Source: Pelargonium nanum (taxonomy: Eukaryota; Streptophyta; Magnoliopsida; Geraniales; Geraniaceae). From it: a stretch of DNA of 41,699 bases. The notes under the pieces were generated by a model, which saw nothing but the letters and a program-made list of their open reading frames with translations, was not told the DNA's origin and searched no databases. The stretch is from the NCBI GenBank assembly GCA_036897485.1, contig JAYMTF010000267.1:1-41699 (forward strand), in the 5' to 3' direction. This document shows positions 21,101 through 31,069 of this stretch, in pieces. Every line of letters starts with the position of its first letter. Positions within the stretch are counted from its first letter, which is position 1. Made by a program: the position numbers and the translations under genes.

Positions 21101-21410
21101 TCATCACATCAGCATCCGGTCGTCTACTATTTCAAATTTTCTTTTTGATTGCTGGTTCTCTATATATTCATTTATTCAGTGTATCATTTTCAAATGTTGT
21201 ATCTTCACTGATATCATTCTAGTTCGGTGAATTATCAACTGATTGTTTCCTTATACTGCTATTCTTGATGGACTATGCAGCAAAAGGAAGAGCCATAGCC
21301 ATCGCCAGAAGTTAACAGCTGTGCAGCGTACTGCGAGGAGACTGGAAGTGTACCAGAGTTTGGCTACTTCTCCGACCAGTCAAGGAAATCGGAAAGGGAA
21401 CAGAAGATGA
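18110..21410 (+). CDS. Folate receptor-like cysteine-rich protein (At5g27830-type), 4 exons
   Basis: Plant member of the folate receptor-like family, likely a secretory-pathway or membrane protein; its biochemical role in plants is not established. Predicted exons: 18110-18191, 19258-19616, 20211-20542 and 21281-21410, total 903 nt, 300 aa, phases consistent. Residues 1 to about 27 are a signal peptide (MDSGVLYLPFLFLVFFFTDL). The Cys-rich ectodomain contains CISQGGHFPPFTSEGQPPRK, LCRVFRKKTCCDVTQTHPAL, CLQLWELLECSICDPRVGV, LICASLCDRVFQACSDAYFS and LAPCGVNEFVCGTASEW; the paired Cys and WELLECSICDP patterns match the folate receptor domain. A single membrane segment (WAVGGMVLTAGLLFV, about residue 242) is followed by a basic tail (SKRKSHSHRQK, ending KGNRR). 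The donor after LLFV is placed at GTAAG|GTCAGA because only that phase keeps exon 4 open. Introns 2 and 3 carry hAT-type MITEs. Confidence 0.88.
18280..18480 (+). repeat. Short duplication inside intron 1 of the folate receptor-like gene
   Basis: GATGAAATTGGTTTAATTTG at about 18288 recurs as GATGAAATTGGATTAATTTG at about 18427. GCAGTGAACACTCTAGAATA recurs as GTAGTGAACACTACAATAGA. A second pair further down intron 1 is GGGTAGGCATGGGATAAGGA at about 18703 and GGGTAGGCTTGGGATATGGA at about 19031. Intron 1 (18192-19257) holds nothing else recognised. Confidence 0.6.
19815..20118. mobile_element. hAT-type MITE, 304 bp, in intron 2 of the folate receptor-like gene
   Basis: Terminal inverted repeats TAAGGGTGTGC (left) and GCACACCCCTA (right). 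An 8-bp flanking duplication ACAATAAT/ACAATATT (19807-19814 and 20119-20126) matches at 7 of 8. The subterminal regions are rich in GGACCGGACC-type words on both sides. The 8-bp duplication and TIR fit non-autonomous hAT elements. It has no coding capacity. Related fragments lie at 11307, near 33165 and at 35836. Confidence 0.8.
20662..21086. mobile_element. hAT-type MITE, about 425 bp, in intron 3 of the folate receptor-like gene
   Basis: The left end TAGGAGTGGTAATTCGTG and the right end, read in reverse complement as TAAGGCTAGCAATTTAGGTC, are imperfect hAT-like TIRs. The interior carries ACACGACACGATTAACTAAA and GGGTTAGGCGGGTCAAGTGG. GTTGCTCC (20648-20655) and GTTGCTTC (21087-21094) could be the target duplication, but six bases separate the first from the left TIR, so this is uncertain. 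Confidence 0.65.
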
Positions 21411-23091
21411 ACATCCCCTTCCTTGTATGTGAACATAAATCTAATTTTTGCTTACACTCTTATGATCTTTTTGGATATAATGTAAGTTATGTTGACAAAG
21501 TAGGGTTTGAGGATTGTTAATTGATTGTTGCAGTCTTTTCTTTACTGTTTTGGAAAATTATGCACTTAGAAGTTTTGATTTTAGTAGGAGAAATATAAAT
21601 TACTTTAGAAATGAATATGTGAATGAAAGGCTTTTAGATTTGGAAGACGCCATGGGTATGTTTAGGATTGGTAGAGTGAATTGGTGGTGTCAATTTGTGT
21701 TTACGCGTTGTGTTCATGTTGCGTTAAAAGTAGAGAGTATAACATATGAATCATTTCAAACAGTACAAAATTGTTGAAATGGTTAGAGTCGTGCGATGAT
21801 AAGATTCGTTTGTTACCGGATTGATACATGTTTTACGCATGTAAATGACAAGACTCAACGTATACTTGATATATTTGATTCATTTAATTTGTATGACTTA
21901 GACACAACACATTCAAAGTAATTATTGTTTTTGTTGTTCATGATTGAATTTGATCAGTGAACAAGAAATCAGTTATGCTATATTGGATAATTTGAACTTG
22001 AACTCGTGAGTACCCGAAATCCGTTTCACATTTTTGTGGGTCTGGTATACTCGTATCATTTTTCTTAAGTAGCTTGGGTTTGGGATGAATCTGGCGCGGA
22101 CTAGGTCGGGTAACCTATATTCAATATGCACATTTTCTATGACAAATTTGAAACCCACATCTATTTGTATTGAGCTCATATTTTGCAATCATGTCGTGCT
22201 CGAAGTTTTCGAAACACACATGCATATTTAATTAGTTGCGTTGTAACACGCAAAACACACCCAACACGCAAAACACACCCAACACGCATATTAAAGGGTA
22301 TAATTGTAAATTAATCATAACGTTCTAAACATGTGGGACCGAGTCGTGTCAAATGAGTTGTACAATGTTGTGTCAAACATGTCAACACGACCCATTTAGT
22401 TACTCTGTTAAACATGTCATGTTCATGTTCAACTGTTCAAGAGGATTATTAAATGTGTTGTGTTCATGTTGGGTTGTGCAACAGATAATCAATCTTCAGC
22501 CTGACATGAAAACGACATGCACAACTTGCCCGTTCTAAACCTAACCCACCTACATTTACATTTATGTCGTGTTGTGCCATGCTGTGTGTTAGTAGGTAGA
22601 GTAATGCTACATGTCCCAAATTTTGTACAAAAATACTTGTACAAAATGATGGGTCTAATAACCTAGGGCTGAAAAATCAACCATCACAATCTGTCATAAA
22701 AGAGAAAAGAGGACATTAGATCAGTAAAATTCCCAGCAAACCACAAATTGGTACTTGCTATAACAAGACATGAACTCAACAAAACCCATAAAAAAAAGGT
22801 CATCCTCAAAATCAGTAGTCACAAATGAAACTAATTAGCAGATCCAAGAAGACACTACTAAAACATGCTTAAACCAAAACAAAAAAACAACCCATTCCTG
22901 CACAGAAGGTAAACGTGTATTCATTGATTTACAGATTTAAAATTCGATCGAGCAATTGAAATATTAGCAGCCTTCGCAGCCCTTCGTGTTTCCCGAACCA
23001 ATCTATTAACATCCTATTTGGACCTCGTGGACGAACTTAAGTTGCCGGAACTTCTATTGGACCAAAGACATGTTCACATGACCTTGTCGGG
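21411..23091. other. Spacer between convergent genes, with repeat fragments
   Basis: It holds the 3' ends of the folate receptor-like (plus) and PP1 (minus) genes. It contains a GGGTT-rich MITE-like block at about 21990-22150 and a GTGTCGTGTT-rich block at about 22180-22590 resembling the interiors of the elements at 23817 and 28965. It also contains a short direct repeat of AACACGCAAAACACACCC at about 22247-22285 and a GTAATGCTACATGTCCC start at about 22602. No gene was recognised. Confidence 0.5.
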
Positions 23092-26000
23092 TCAAACCTT
23101 CGGGGGCTGTTCAGAATAAAACAGAAAACAGATGAAGAACTTCATAAAATGAACAAACTAGGGTTCTTGAACAATGTTTGATGGAGTTTCCGATGTATGC
23201 ATAATAGATGTGTAGATTGTAGTACCTTCTTAAGGGTCATGCCGGAATTAGAACTGCTGGCTTTATTTACGGGTTTCAATATCTCGAAGGAACAAACTAG
23301 GGATTCATCAACGCTCAATAGAGCACCTGCATTGTCAAACTCCCCGCCATAGTTTGGAGCTGAAAATATTGTCACGAGTCTTCGTTTAGCAAAAAATTCA
23401 TACCCATCCTCCACCACCTGCGGTTCAAATTGAAGAAATCGTATTGGATGAGGTCAATATAGTAAATATAAGGTCCTACACTCCTATCCATAGGTTTGAT
23501 CGGCACTTGGAGAAGTTTAAGGAACCGTATCGTGTAAGTATAAGGAAAGCAGAAAGGGTAATTTATGTATGCAGTCTTAATGTTTTCTTGACTTGATTCC
23601 GTACACTCAGATAGATCACAAGGCAGCATATTTCGCGCCGAGGCTCGACCTCTATTATTCCCGGCAAAGATGCCTCTGAACAATAAATGGAGCTTTGTAG
23701 AACTATGAAATGACAAGTTTCTCCAAAAGGATCTCCTTTTGGCAAAATGTATCATGTTCGATTCTACCATCGTCATCAAGGGATTGTAGCAAGCAGAAAG
23801 ATGACAACATGTAAGCTAGAGCTGGCAATTCTTATCTCAACATGTGCATGATGTGAACATGACATGGAATAAGCGTGTTTGGGCTCAATATTTGTAATGT
23901 TGTGTTCGTGTTAAGCCTAAAAAACACCTACACAATTAATTTTGTGTTGTGAGTTGTGACTCGCACACACACCAACACGCACACTTAGGGGTTATACAGT
24001 AGTAAGTTAACCCAAAAAACCTAGGTAGTCTCATTGTTTTAATTAACAAAGTTATGTTAAATACGTTAACTTTGTGTTATTTAGTCGTGTTGGGCTGTGT
24101 CATGACAATCGTGTTAGGTCATATCGTGTCAACCCAACTCATTCACTTAAACGCGTTAACGTGTCGTTTTTGTGTTACATGTTCATCAACATGCCGTGTT
24201 CGTGTTGACTTATATAGCACACGGTCAACCTTCAACACACACACACAAATTGATAGCTATATAATGAAAGCTTACCGACGTTTCTATGACTAGTCTATGT
24301 ATACGAACACTGCTATGAAATTTGTGATTGCAATCAGCTTGTTCAGTAAGTAATCGGCGTACCTGATGGCCACGGCAAATGAGATCAAGATCGTTCTTTT
24401 CCAAAAAGTCAGCAACCCTATCAGCACCAAAAGTACACGACACGCCTCGATCACTATCCGCCCAGCCCTCAACTCCAGAATCAGGATCAGACCAAAGTAG
24501 GTCACACAGTAAACCGCTATCAGGAATTTCCGCAGGCCTTTCAACTTCTTTTATTTGATTCAGATTTTGCAACTCGGGAGAGAGTCCCCCATGCATGCAG
24601 AGTATCTTCCCGTCAACAAGTGCAGCCACGGGCAAACAATTAAAACACTCGGTAAATATTTTCCAAAGCCTCACATTAAACCTCCTTTTACATTCGTCAT
24701 AAAACCCATAAATCCGATTGATTTTCGCATCCTCGTGGTTTCCTCTTAAGAGAAAAACTTTCTTGGGATATCTTATTTTATAGGCCAGAAGCAAACATAT
24801 CGTCTCCAGACTATGCTTGCCTCGATCGACATAGTCCCCGAGAAAGAGGTAGTTCGCAGAAGGAGGAAACCCGCCATACTCGAATAGCCTCAGCAAGTCT
24901 TGGTATTGACCGTGTATATCACCTGCAAGGAGGTCAGAAATGTAAGATATACTTGGGACCAAATCGTAATTTCCGTAGTAGAGATACAGGACAGACAAAT
25001 CACCGAATTGCAATGCTTTAATCATAAAGCTAATGGTAATAAACGTCGTAGAACAAATCTTCTGAAAGCAAGTGAAACCATTAACCAAAGAATACAAATA
25101 TACAATCATCATCAATTATTTACTTACAAACTCAAAGCCAACCGAGTCAGCTCCCCTAAGATCATTTTTTTGGTCTTTGAAGACTAATCCCGATATGTTT
25201 CTTACATACATACATAAGGGCTCAAACTCGAGGCTTCTTACATTTTCCTAAAATCATTTTAACTAACATAGCTGTCCTCAAAAGACGGGTTTTGTACAAA
25301 GATAATACAGTACAACGGAATATTCAACGTGTACTTCATGAGATTAGTCCCATCCATCAAAACAAGAGTGCATCTTGCAAACCTAAATTACGCATATAGA
25401 ACGGACTATTTTCTAAGAAACCTTCCGTAAACTTATTGTGAGATATCCCAATTCATCAAAAACATAGCTTTCGGCTTCCAACAATCACGAACACAATTCG
25501 TATACCCATATACCCTTTGAACCGGCAAAATGCAATCATATCGATAAATACCCATTTCATATCAACATCCAAATAAGTTAAATAGCTCAAATTTACCCGA
25601 ACCCGGATAAAAAATTCATCCAAATACTCCTCTCAATGAACCCGAATTAGTTAATAAAAACAACAAATGAAGAGAAATTCGAATTCATCAAAAACATAAC
25701 GTTCAGCCTCTAATCACTCGAAAACAGATTAAATCCATATACCCAATACCTATATTGCCCAGCAAAATGCTATCATATCGACAAACACCCATTTCATATC
25801 ACCGTTCGAATATGTAAATTTGCTCAGCAACCTTCCTTAAGCTAATCAAGAGAAATCCCAATCCATCAATAACAAAAATTTCAGCATCCAATAATCTGAA
25901 AACAAATTAAATTCATATGCTCAAACACCTTTAACTCAGCATAGTGCATTCATACCAACAAACACCCGTTTCATATCACCGTGTGAGAAAGGGTAATTTG

Positions 26001-26867
26001 CTCAGGAACCTTCCATCATATATTAATCAAGAGAGATCCCAATTTATCAACAAAAAAAATTGCTACGAAACCTTCCATATACTAATTAAGAGAACTTTAT
26101 TCATCAAAAACACAACTCTCAGCCTCCGATAACCTGAAAACCAATCAATTCATATACCCAGCAAAATGCAATCATACCAACAAACACCCATTTCACCATC
26201 TGAATATGGAAATTTGCTAAGCTTCCATATACTAATCAAGACATTTCTCAATTCATCAAAAACACAACTCTCAGCCTCCGACACCCTAAAACAAATTGAA
26301 TTCATACACCCCAAATACCTTTGACCCAGCAAAATGCAATCATTTCCACAAACACCCATTTGATATAACCATCCGAACAAGGTAATTTTCCTCCGAACCT
26401 TGCATATACTAATCTAGAGAAATCCCAATTCATCAAAAACACATTTTCCAGCTTCCAATAATCCGAAAACAAGTCAAATTCATTTAGCCAAACACCCTTC
26501 AACCCAGCAAAGTCCAATCATACCAACAAACAACCCATTTCATATCAACACACAAACAAGACAAAAACCACAAATTTATCCAAACCCAGATAAGAATTTC
26601 ATAAAAAAAACTCATTCTCAATCAACAAAAACAAAATCCAATATCGCAATTCAACTAATAGATAGAGAGCTCACCACAGATGCGAATTGGAGCTCGAACC
26701 TCGAGCAGAGTCGGCTCGGAGAGGAAGATTTGTCTGGCGTTGACGCAGAGTTGACGGATCTCACCCTCAGATAGCTGAACCTGCTTGCCTCCTTTGCCCT
26801 CCAACAACCTCCTTATAATATCATCCAACACACCCTTATCCATCATGCCCTCCATTGTCATCATCAT
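23092..26867 (-). CDS. TOPP8: Serine/threonine protein phosphatase PP1 catalytic subunit, TOPP8-like, 4 exons
   Basis: Type-one protein phosphatase, a two-metal phosphoesterase that removes phosphate from Ser/Thr residues in nucleus and cytoplasm under regulatory subunits. Predicted exons: 26867-26675, 24922-24363, 23417-23226 and 23106-23092, total 960 nt, 319 aa, phases consistent. All metallophosphatase signatures are intact: GDIHGQ, GDYVDRG, RGNHED, the HGG loop ([10 protein letters not shown]), the ICRGHQ motif and [14 protein letters not shown]. Two features suggest TOPP8: [18 protein letters not shown] in place of the commoner GNHECASINRI, and an extended N-terminus ([20 protein letters not shown]). 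The C-terminus ends MTLKKPPKV, with the last four residues and stop in a 15-nt exon. I chose the first of three clustered ATGs; starts at 26864 or 26855 are possible. Intron 1 (1752 nt) contains a minisatellite; intron 2 contains a hAT-like repeat. Confidence 0.95.
23817..24230. mobile_element. hAT-MITE-like repeat in intron 2 of the PP1 gene
   Basis: It begins TAGAGCTGGCAATTCTTATC, a typical hAT-like end. It continues with words such as GTGTTGGGCTGTGTCATGAC, CGTGTCAACCCAACTC and GCCGTGTTCGTGTTGACTTA, known from this MITE type. A matching right end was not found, so the element is probably truncated or diverged there. An AC-rich run follows at 24235-24248. Confidence 0.55.
25400..26560. repeat. 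Minisatellite, about six units of 170-235 bp, in intron 1 of the PP1 gene
   Basis: The landmark AGCAAAATGCAATCATACCA followed by ACAAACACCCATTTCATATC recurs, with changes, starting near 25527, 25763, 25941, 26161, 26330 and 26506. The spacings are 236, 178, 220, 169 and 176 bp. Each unit also carries TTGCTCAGGAACCTTCCATA-like, CTAATCAAGAGAAATCCCAA-like and TCATCAAAAACACAACTCTC-like blocks in the same order. Units are diverged, so the array is not recent. Confidence 0.85.
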
Positions 26868-27240
26868 AAACTTCAGATCAAAAAACCCAGAAACTGCTCT
26901 TGGTTTTGCCCAAAAAACAATGGATCCAAAACAAAAGAGAGAGGGAGGGACAGAGAAACCAAACACACACACACACACAAAAACCCAACTTTTTAGGGAG
27001 AAAAAGAAGGATCAATTGTCCAATTTTACACAAACAGAAAGTGCATATAGAGAAAAAAAGGGTTTGTGTAGAAAATAAAAATTACAAAAATAAAAAACCT
27101 CAAACTTTCTGATGAGAGAAATGGATGAAATTGAGTAGAGAGAGAAAATGCCAAAATTGGGATTTGAAGGGGAAAAAGAAGATGAATTTGGACTTGAATT
27201 GAGAGATGAGGAAGAAGAGAAGCTAATATTTGGTAAAGAT
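26868..27240 (-). promoter_or_regulatory. 5' UTR and proximal promoter region of the PP1 gene
   Basis: The stretch is purine-rich on the plus strand (so pyrimidine-rich on the sense strand) and includes an (AC)n run at about 26963-26980. Such CT-rich leaders are common in plant 5' UTRs. No defined TATA box could be assigned. Confidence 0.35.
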
Positions 27241-28956
27241 TATGGATTTGTCATTTTGTTTGGTGAATATTAATCAATATATATATGTATTTTTAAATGT
27301 TTCATATCTATCTATCTGTAAGGTTTGTTGGTTGGTTCAATATTTGTTGAAACCTTCAAAGATGGAAGGTATGATTGGCGGGGATCGCATGGACCTGCGC
27401 ATGTTAGCATAGACTTGCGCATGTTAGCCTTATTATTATTATGAGAAAAAAATTGAGTCGCATTTTTTTATTAAGTTGAGCCAACTGATAAAAAAAACGA
27501 TTTATATTCATTTCAACAAATTTGTAGGAGTGTAATGATAAACTGAATTCATGTTTTAAATGAAGTTAAAACTATAAAAAAAAAAAAAACATAATTTGAG
27601 AGGTGTATGTACAATTTTTAATATATTATATACAACTATCATAGTACTTCATGCCACATGTTCTTAATGTCTCTCAAATTTGATTGATTTTAGTATTATC
27701 TTGTTTATGTAGTTCATTAGATTTTCTCTATATTTCTCGAACTTTAATGTACGTAGTGATCGAGCGATGAGAAACAACGCGAGGATGAGAGTTTGTAGAT
27801 GATTTTCTTTCTTCATAGGTGGAGAACGAGAAAAAATGAGTTTTTTACTTTTATTTCGCTATTTTCAAATATAAACGAGATGGTTATAATTGTTCGACTA
27901 ACTTTAGAAGATAAATTTATTATCATATACATAATTTAATCATATAGTGAGACAAAAGATAGGTTTCGATTTGCAAAACATTACTCAATAGAGCTAATTT
28001 TGGTGTGTTTTGTACCCTAAAATTGGGTGAAATAGACACTAAATTGTGAGGGGAAGGAAAAAAAAAAGAAAAAGAAAAAAGGGACGGCGCACGATAGTGA
28101 CTCTGCGCATATTAGAAAAATAAAAAATAGTGTATATGAAAAAGTTAATGGTGTACACGTGTAGTACTGGCATACATGTCCCCACACCCAATCATTAATA
28201 TTTCACTCATTTTTTTCTTTTCATAATTACCTGATTAATCATGTAAAATTAATAGTTTTATATTCCTCCAATCAAATTTAACCATGTAAAAAATCATAGT
28301 ATTTTTTTATTAAACGTTTTTATATTTGGATTCGACTGCAATAACAAATTATTGCATACTTATGTATGCAGTAATCAAATTTAATCTCTTCACTTATTAA
28401 GTAAACACTCAATTTTTCACAATTATATTTCTTTTTAAGTTTAAATTTTGTAACTAACTTTATCTTCCTTTTCAATAAGAAAATCCAAAGAAAACACATC
28501 TTTGTGAAATTTTATAATGTCAAGCATTGAAGTTAGGGTATTGTTTATCTCCAGAGTTGCATTTAAAATTTAAGAATGTGCTATAGATCTCCAAAATAAC
28601 AATATTAGATTACTTTGAAAGGATATAGAAGATGATTTTCCGACATTTTGTATTCGAAACTAAAGTCTCGTCAAATGTCGTTGATATTGAACTGATACGT
28701 AAATTTATGATGTGATGTATCGTTAATTGTCATCGAAACTGAATTGATAAATAAAATCACAATGTGACCCTCAATTTGTTTTGTTCCAATAACTTTGACG
28801 AAGAGATGAACTAATCCACCAATATAGCATGTCAAAACTAATGATTTAGTTTGATTTTCCCACTTGTGAATCCAAACATAAGATTTATCTAATATTTGTT
28901 CTCATCAAGATAATTCAAACACTGTCAAAATATTAAACAAACTCTGGTAAAGAAGG
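27241..28956. other. AT-rich spacer
   Basis: A short tandem repeat of TTGCGCATGTTAGC sits at about 27396-27428. A GA-rich run lies at about 28050-28085. No open frame resembling a known protein and no element with ends was recognised. Confidence 0.5.
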
Positions 28957-28964
28957 GAAAAGAC

Positions 28965-29269
28965 TAGTATTGGCAATTAGTGCATGTGTCGTGGAGAAGG
29001 TTGTTTGTACGTTGTATGCTCCACAATCCAACATGAACACGACATGTTTATGAAAACGAACACAACCCAACACTATTAGGATTAATTTACAATTATATCA
29101 TTAAATAAACCTGTTAGGCATGTCATGCGTATTTTGGAGGCTCGGTACGAACACGGCACAAATACTAAACATGTTGAATTCTCCAATACGAACACGCACA
29201 CGTACAATTACAAAGATGCGTGACCCCAAACACGCTAATTTCGTGTTACACCCGGCATTACAAGCTCTA
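28965..29269. mobile_element. hAT-type MITE, 305 bp
   Basis: The left end TAGTATTGGCAATTAG and the right end, read in reverse complement as TAGAGCTTGTAATGCC, form imperfect TIRs. Flanking GAAAAGAC (28957-28964) and GAAAAGAT (29270-29277) agree at 7 of 8, fitting an 8-bp hAT target duplication. The interior holds GAACACGACATGTTTATG and GGTACGAACACGGCAC, as in the related elements. Confidence 0.75.
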
Positions 29270-29338
29270 GAAAAGATGCCAAATCACCCCTAATCAATTT
29301 CAAGATTGCCACTTCTAGGAACCATTTCAAAGCAAAAC

Positions 29339-29524
29339 TCACAAAATGATAGCTCTTGCTAGGTTACTTAACTTGGAAGACTCACTTAATGGCTCATCAA
29401 GATGAGAAGCTTCATCAGATTCCAAAAATATCTGTTTTCTTTCCAATGGACTCAACCAGCAAACTTCATTACAACAATTAACAACAACATTTTTAGCAAA
29501 TTTCATTACAGCTAACATGTTGAC
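29339..29524 (-). CDS. Orphan exon-like reading frame, 61 codons, unknown protein C-terminus
   Basis: After a plausible acceptor (TTTAG|GTCAAC) the minus strand stays open for 61 codons and ends with TGA. It begins VNMLAVMKFAKNVVVNCCNE and its second half is ERKQIFLESDEASHLDEPLS then ESSKLSNLARAIIL. The polar, Glu/Ser-rich composition looks more like real coding sequence than the AT-rich surroundings. I do not recognise the family and found no upstream partner exon. It could be the last exon of an unrecognised gene, a captured gene fragment, or a small free-standing ORF starting at the Met of codon 3 (59 aa). It lies 70 bp from a hAT MITE. Confidence 0.3.
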   Translation of the reverse strand, partial: VNMLAVMKFAKNVVVNCCNEVCWLSPLERKQIFLESDEASHLDEPLSESSKLSNLARAIIL

Positions 29525-29578
29525 CTAAACATTCATCCAGAGAAGTTTATGCAAGAAGAGAATACGAGCAAAAGACAC

Positions 29579-29891
29579 AAACATAGGCCTATTTCAGGAA
29601 ATGGGACGTTACGTGCACAAATGATCAGCAAAACATAAATGAAAGATAAGTTCTTTCTTCGTTAGTACTAATAACAAACATATTTAAGTCAGTAACCGAA
29701 AAAGATGGCTGTCTCTGATCTCTAATCTATCGTATAGGAGCTAATGTATGTAATGGCAACAACAATATCAAGATAAAACACAGACAAAGACCAGAACAGT
29801 GCTCACTACAAAACAGACTAGGCCATTTCATTCCTAGAATCAGTTGCAGAACATGACCAACGTCCCGTTTCCTGAAATAACCCTATGTTTG
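29579..29891. repeat. Inverted repeat pair of about 32 bp
   Basis: AAACATAGGCCTATTTCAGG running into AAATGGGACGTT at 29579-29610 is matched on the opposite strand at 29860-29891 (AACGTCCCGTTTCCTGAAAT, ending CCCTATGTTT). There are only a few mismatches. The pair brackets the first copy of the 238-bp tandem duplication. Confidence 0.75.
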
Positions 29892-30085
29892 TTTCTTTGT
29901 TAGTACTAATAACAATCATGAGTCAGTAACCGAAAAAGATTGCTTCTCTGGTCTCTAACCTATCAGATAGGAGCTAACGTGATGGCAACAACAATATCAA
30001 GATAAAGACAGACAAAGACCCGAACAGTGCTCACTACGAAACAGACTAGGCCATTTCATTCCTAGAATCAGTTGCAGAGCATGAC
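29651..30085. repeat. Tandem duplication, period 238 bp
   Basis: The block beginning GTTAGTACTAATAACAA at 29661 recurs at 29899. Long matching words include CAGTAACCGAAAAAGAT, GGCAACAACAATATCAAGAT and CAGACTAGGCCATTTCATTC, then CTAGAATCAGTTGCAGA. Identity is high (I estimate around 90 percent by eye), so this is younger than the other duplications in the window. Confidence 0.85.
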
Positions 30086-30297
30086 TGCTCACCTTTCACT
30101 ATTGTTACTCGGTTTCGTGAAAAGAAAGTACTTATCAAGACAAAACAACAGATGAAAGCTAGACATTTGTTTGAAATCTATTCCAATAGGCTACAATAAT
30201 GCCTATGCATCTGTTAGAGATGCTAAATCAAGATAGGGGTTCGAGGAACATGATGCTATACTGTGTTTTAAACTAAAATAGTTGTCAATGCATGAGG

Positions 30298-30362
30298 CTC
30301 CCACTATTTTAGGGTTTGGGAAGGGTTATTTATGTACACAGACTTGGCCCTAACTTTTGAAA
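30298..30362 (+). mobile_element. Truncated SINE-like fragment
   Basis: CTCCCACTATTTTAGGGTTT followed by GGGAAGGGTTATTTATGTAC and ACAGACTTGGCCCTAACTTT resembles the body of a common plant SINE type (GGGAAGGGT...TGTACGCAGCCTTACCCT). The tRNA-like head is absent. Confidence 0.4.
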
Positions 30363-31069
30363 AGAACAAAAAAAGACTACTTCCCTAACTCGGACTGGGT
30401 TACAATGGGGACATGTTTAGTTGCAGATTCAACACAATGGAACCATGAAGCTATAAAACTATTACAACACGACTCCAACATGATGCTGAGGAATATCATT
30501 CTATAGCAAACAATAGATGATTGAAAACCACTGAAAATGAAAGAACATCATGTAAGTTGCATCACAGATCTAAACATGCTCTTTGTAACATGTTAATTCA
30601 GTAATAGTGACAATCATATAATTGAACTAGAACAATACGGTTCAATAAATCCCCAAAATGAAAAGTTATGATGCAAGTACAAGCACAATATTCCCCTCGA
30701 TTGAAAGCAAAACAACCCCATAGTGGAACCCTGCTATGAAGAAATATATAGCTTGATTTTGATTTGCTCATTTCCTATTGTTGGTTCATGTCAATCAAAT
30801 AAATTTGCCAACAAATATAATCGCATTGGAAACATTCAAGGGTCTTTCATTTAATTATTGACAAAAGATAATTGATATATGCCAGCGATTCACTGTCTAA
30901 GAATTGAAATGTTAAAAAATGTGAGTACTTCAAATTCCATAGTCTCAGACTTTTGAATATTTTAACTCAATCAAGATACTTTTGATTCAGATTCATGAGG
31001 TTTTCTACATATCTAATCACAATGAAATACATGTATGCATTTATCTGCCACACAAATATTATTACTTTC

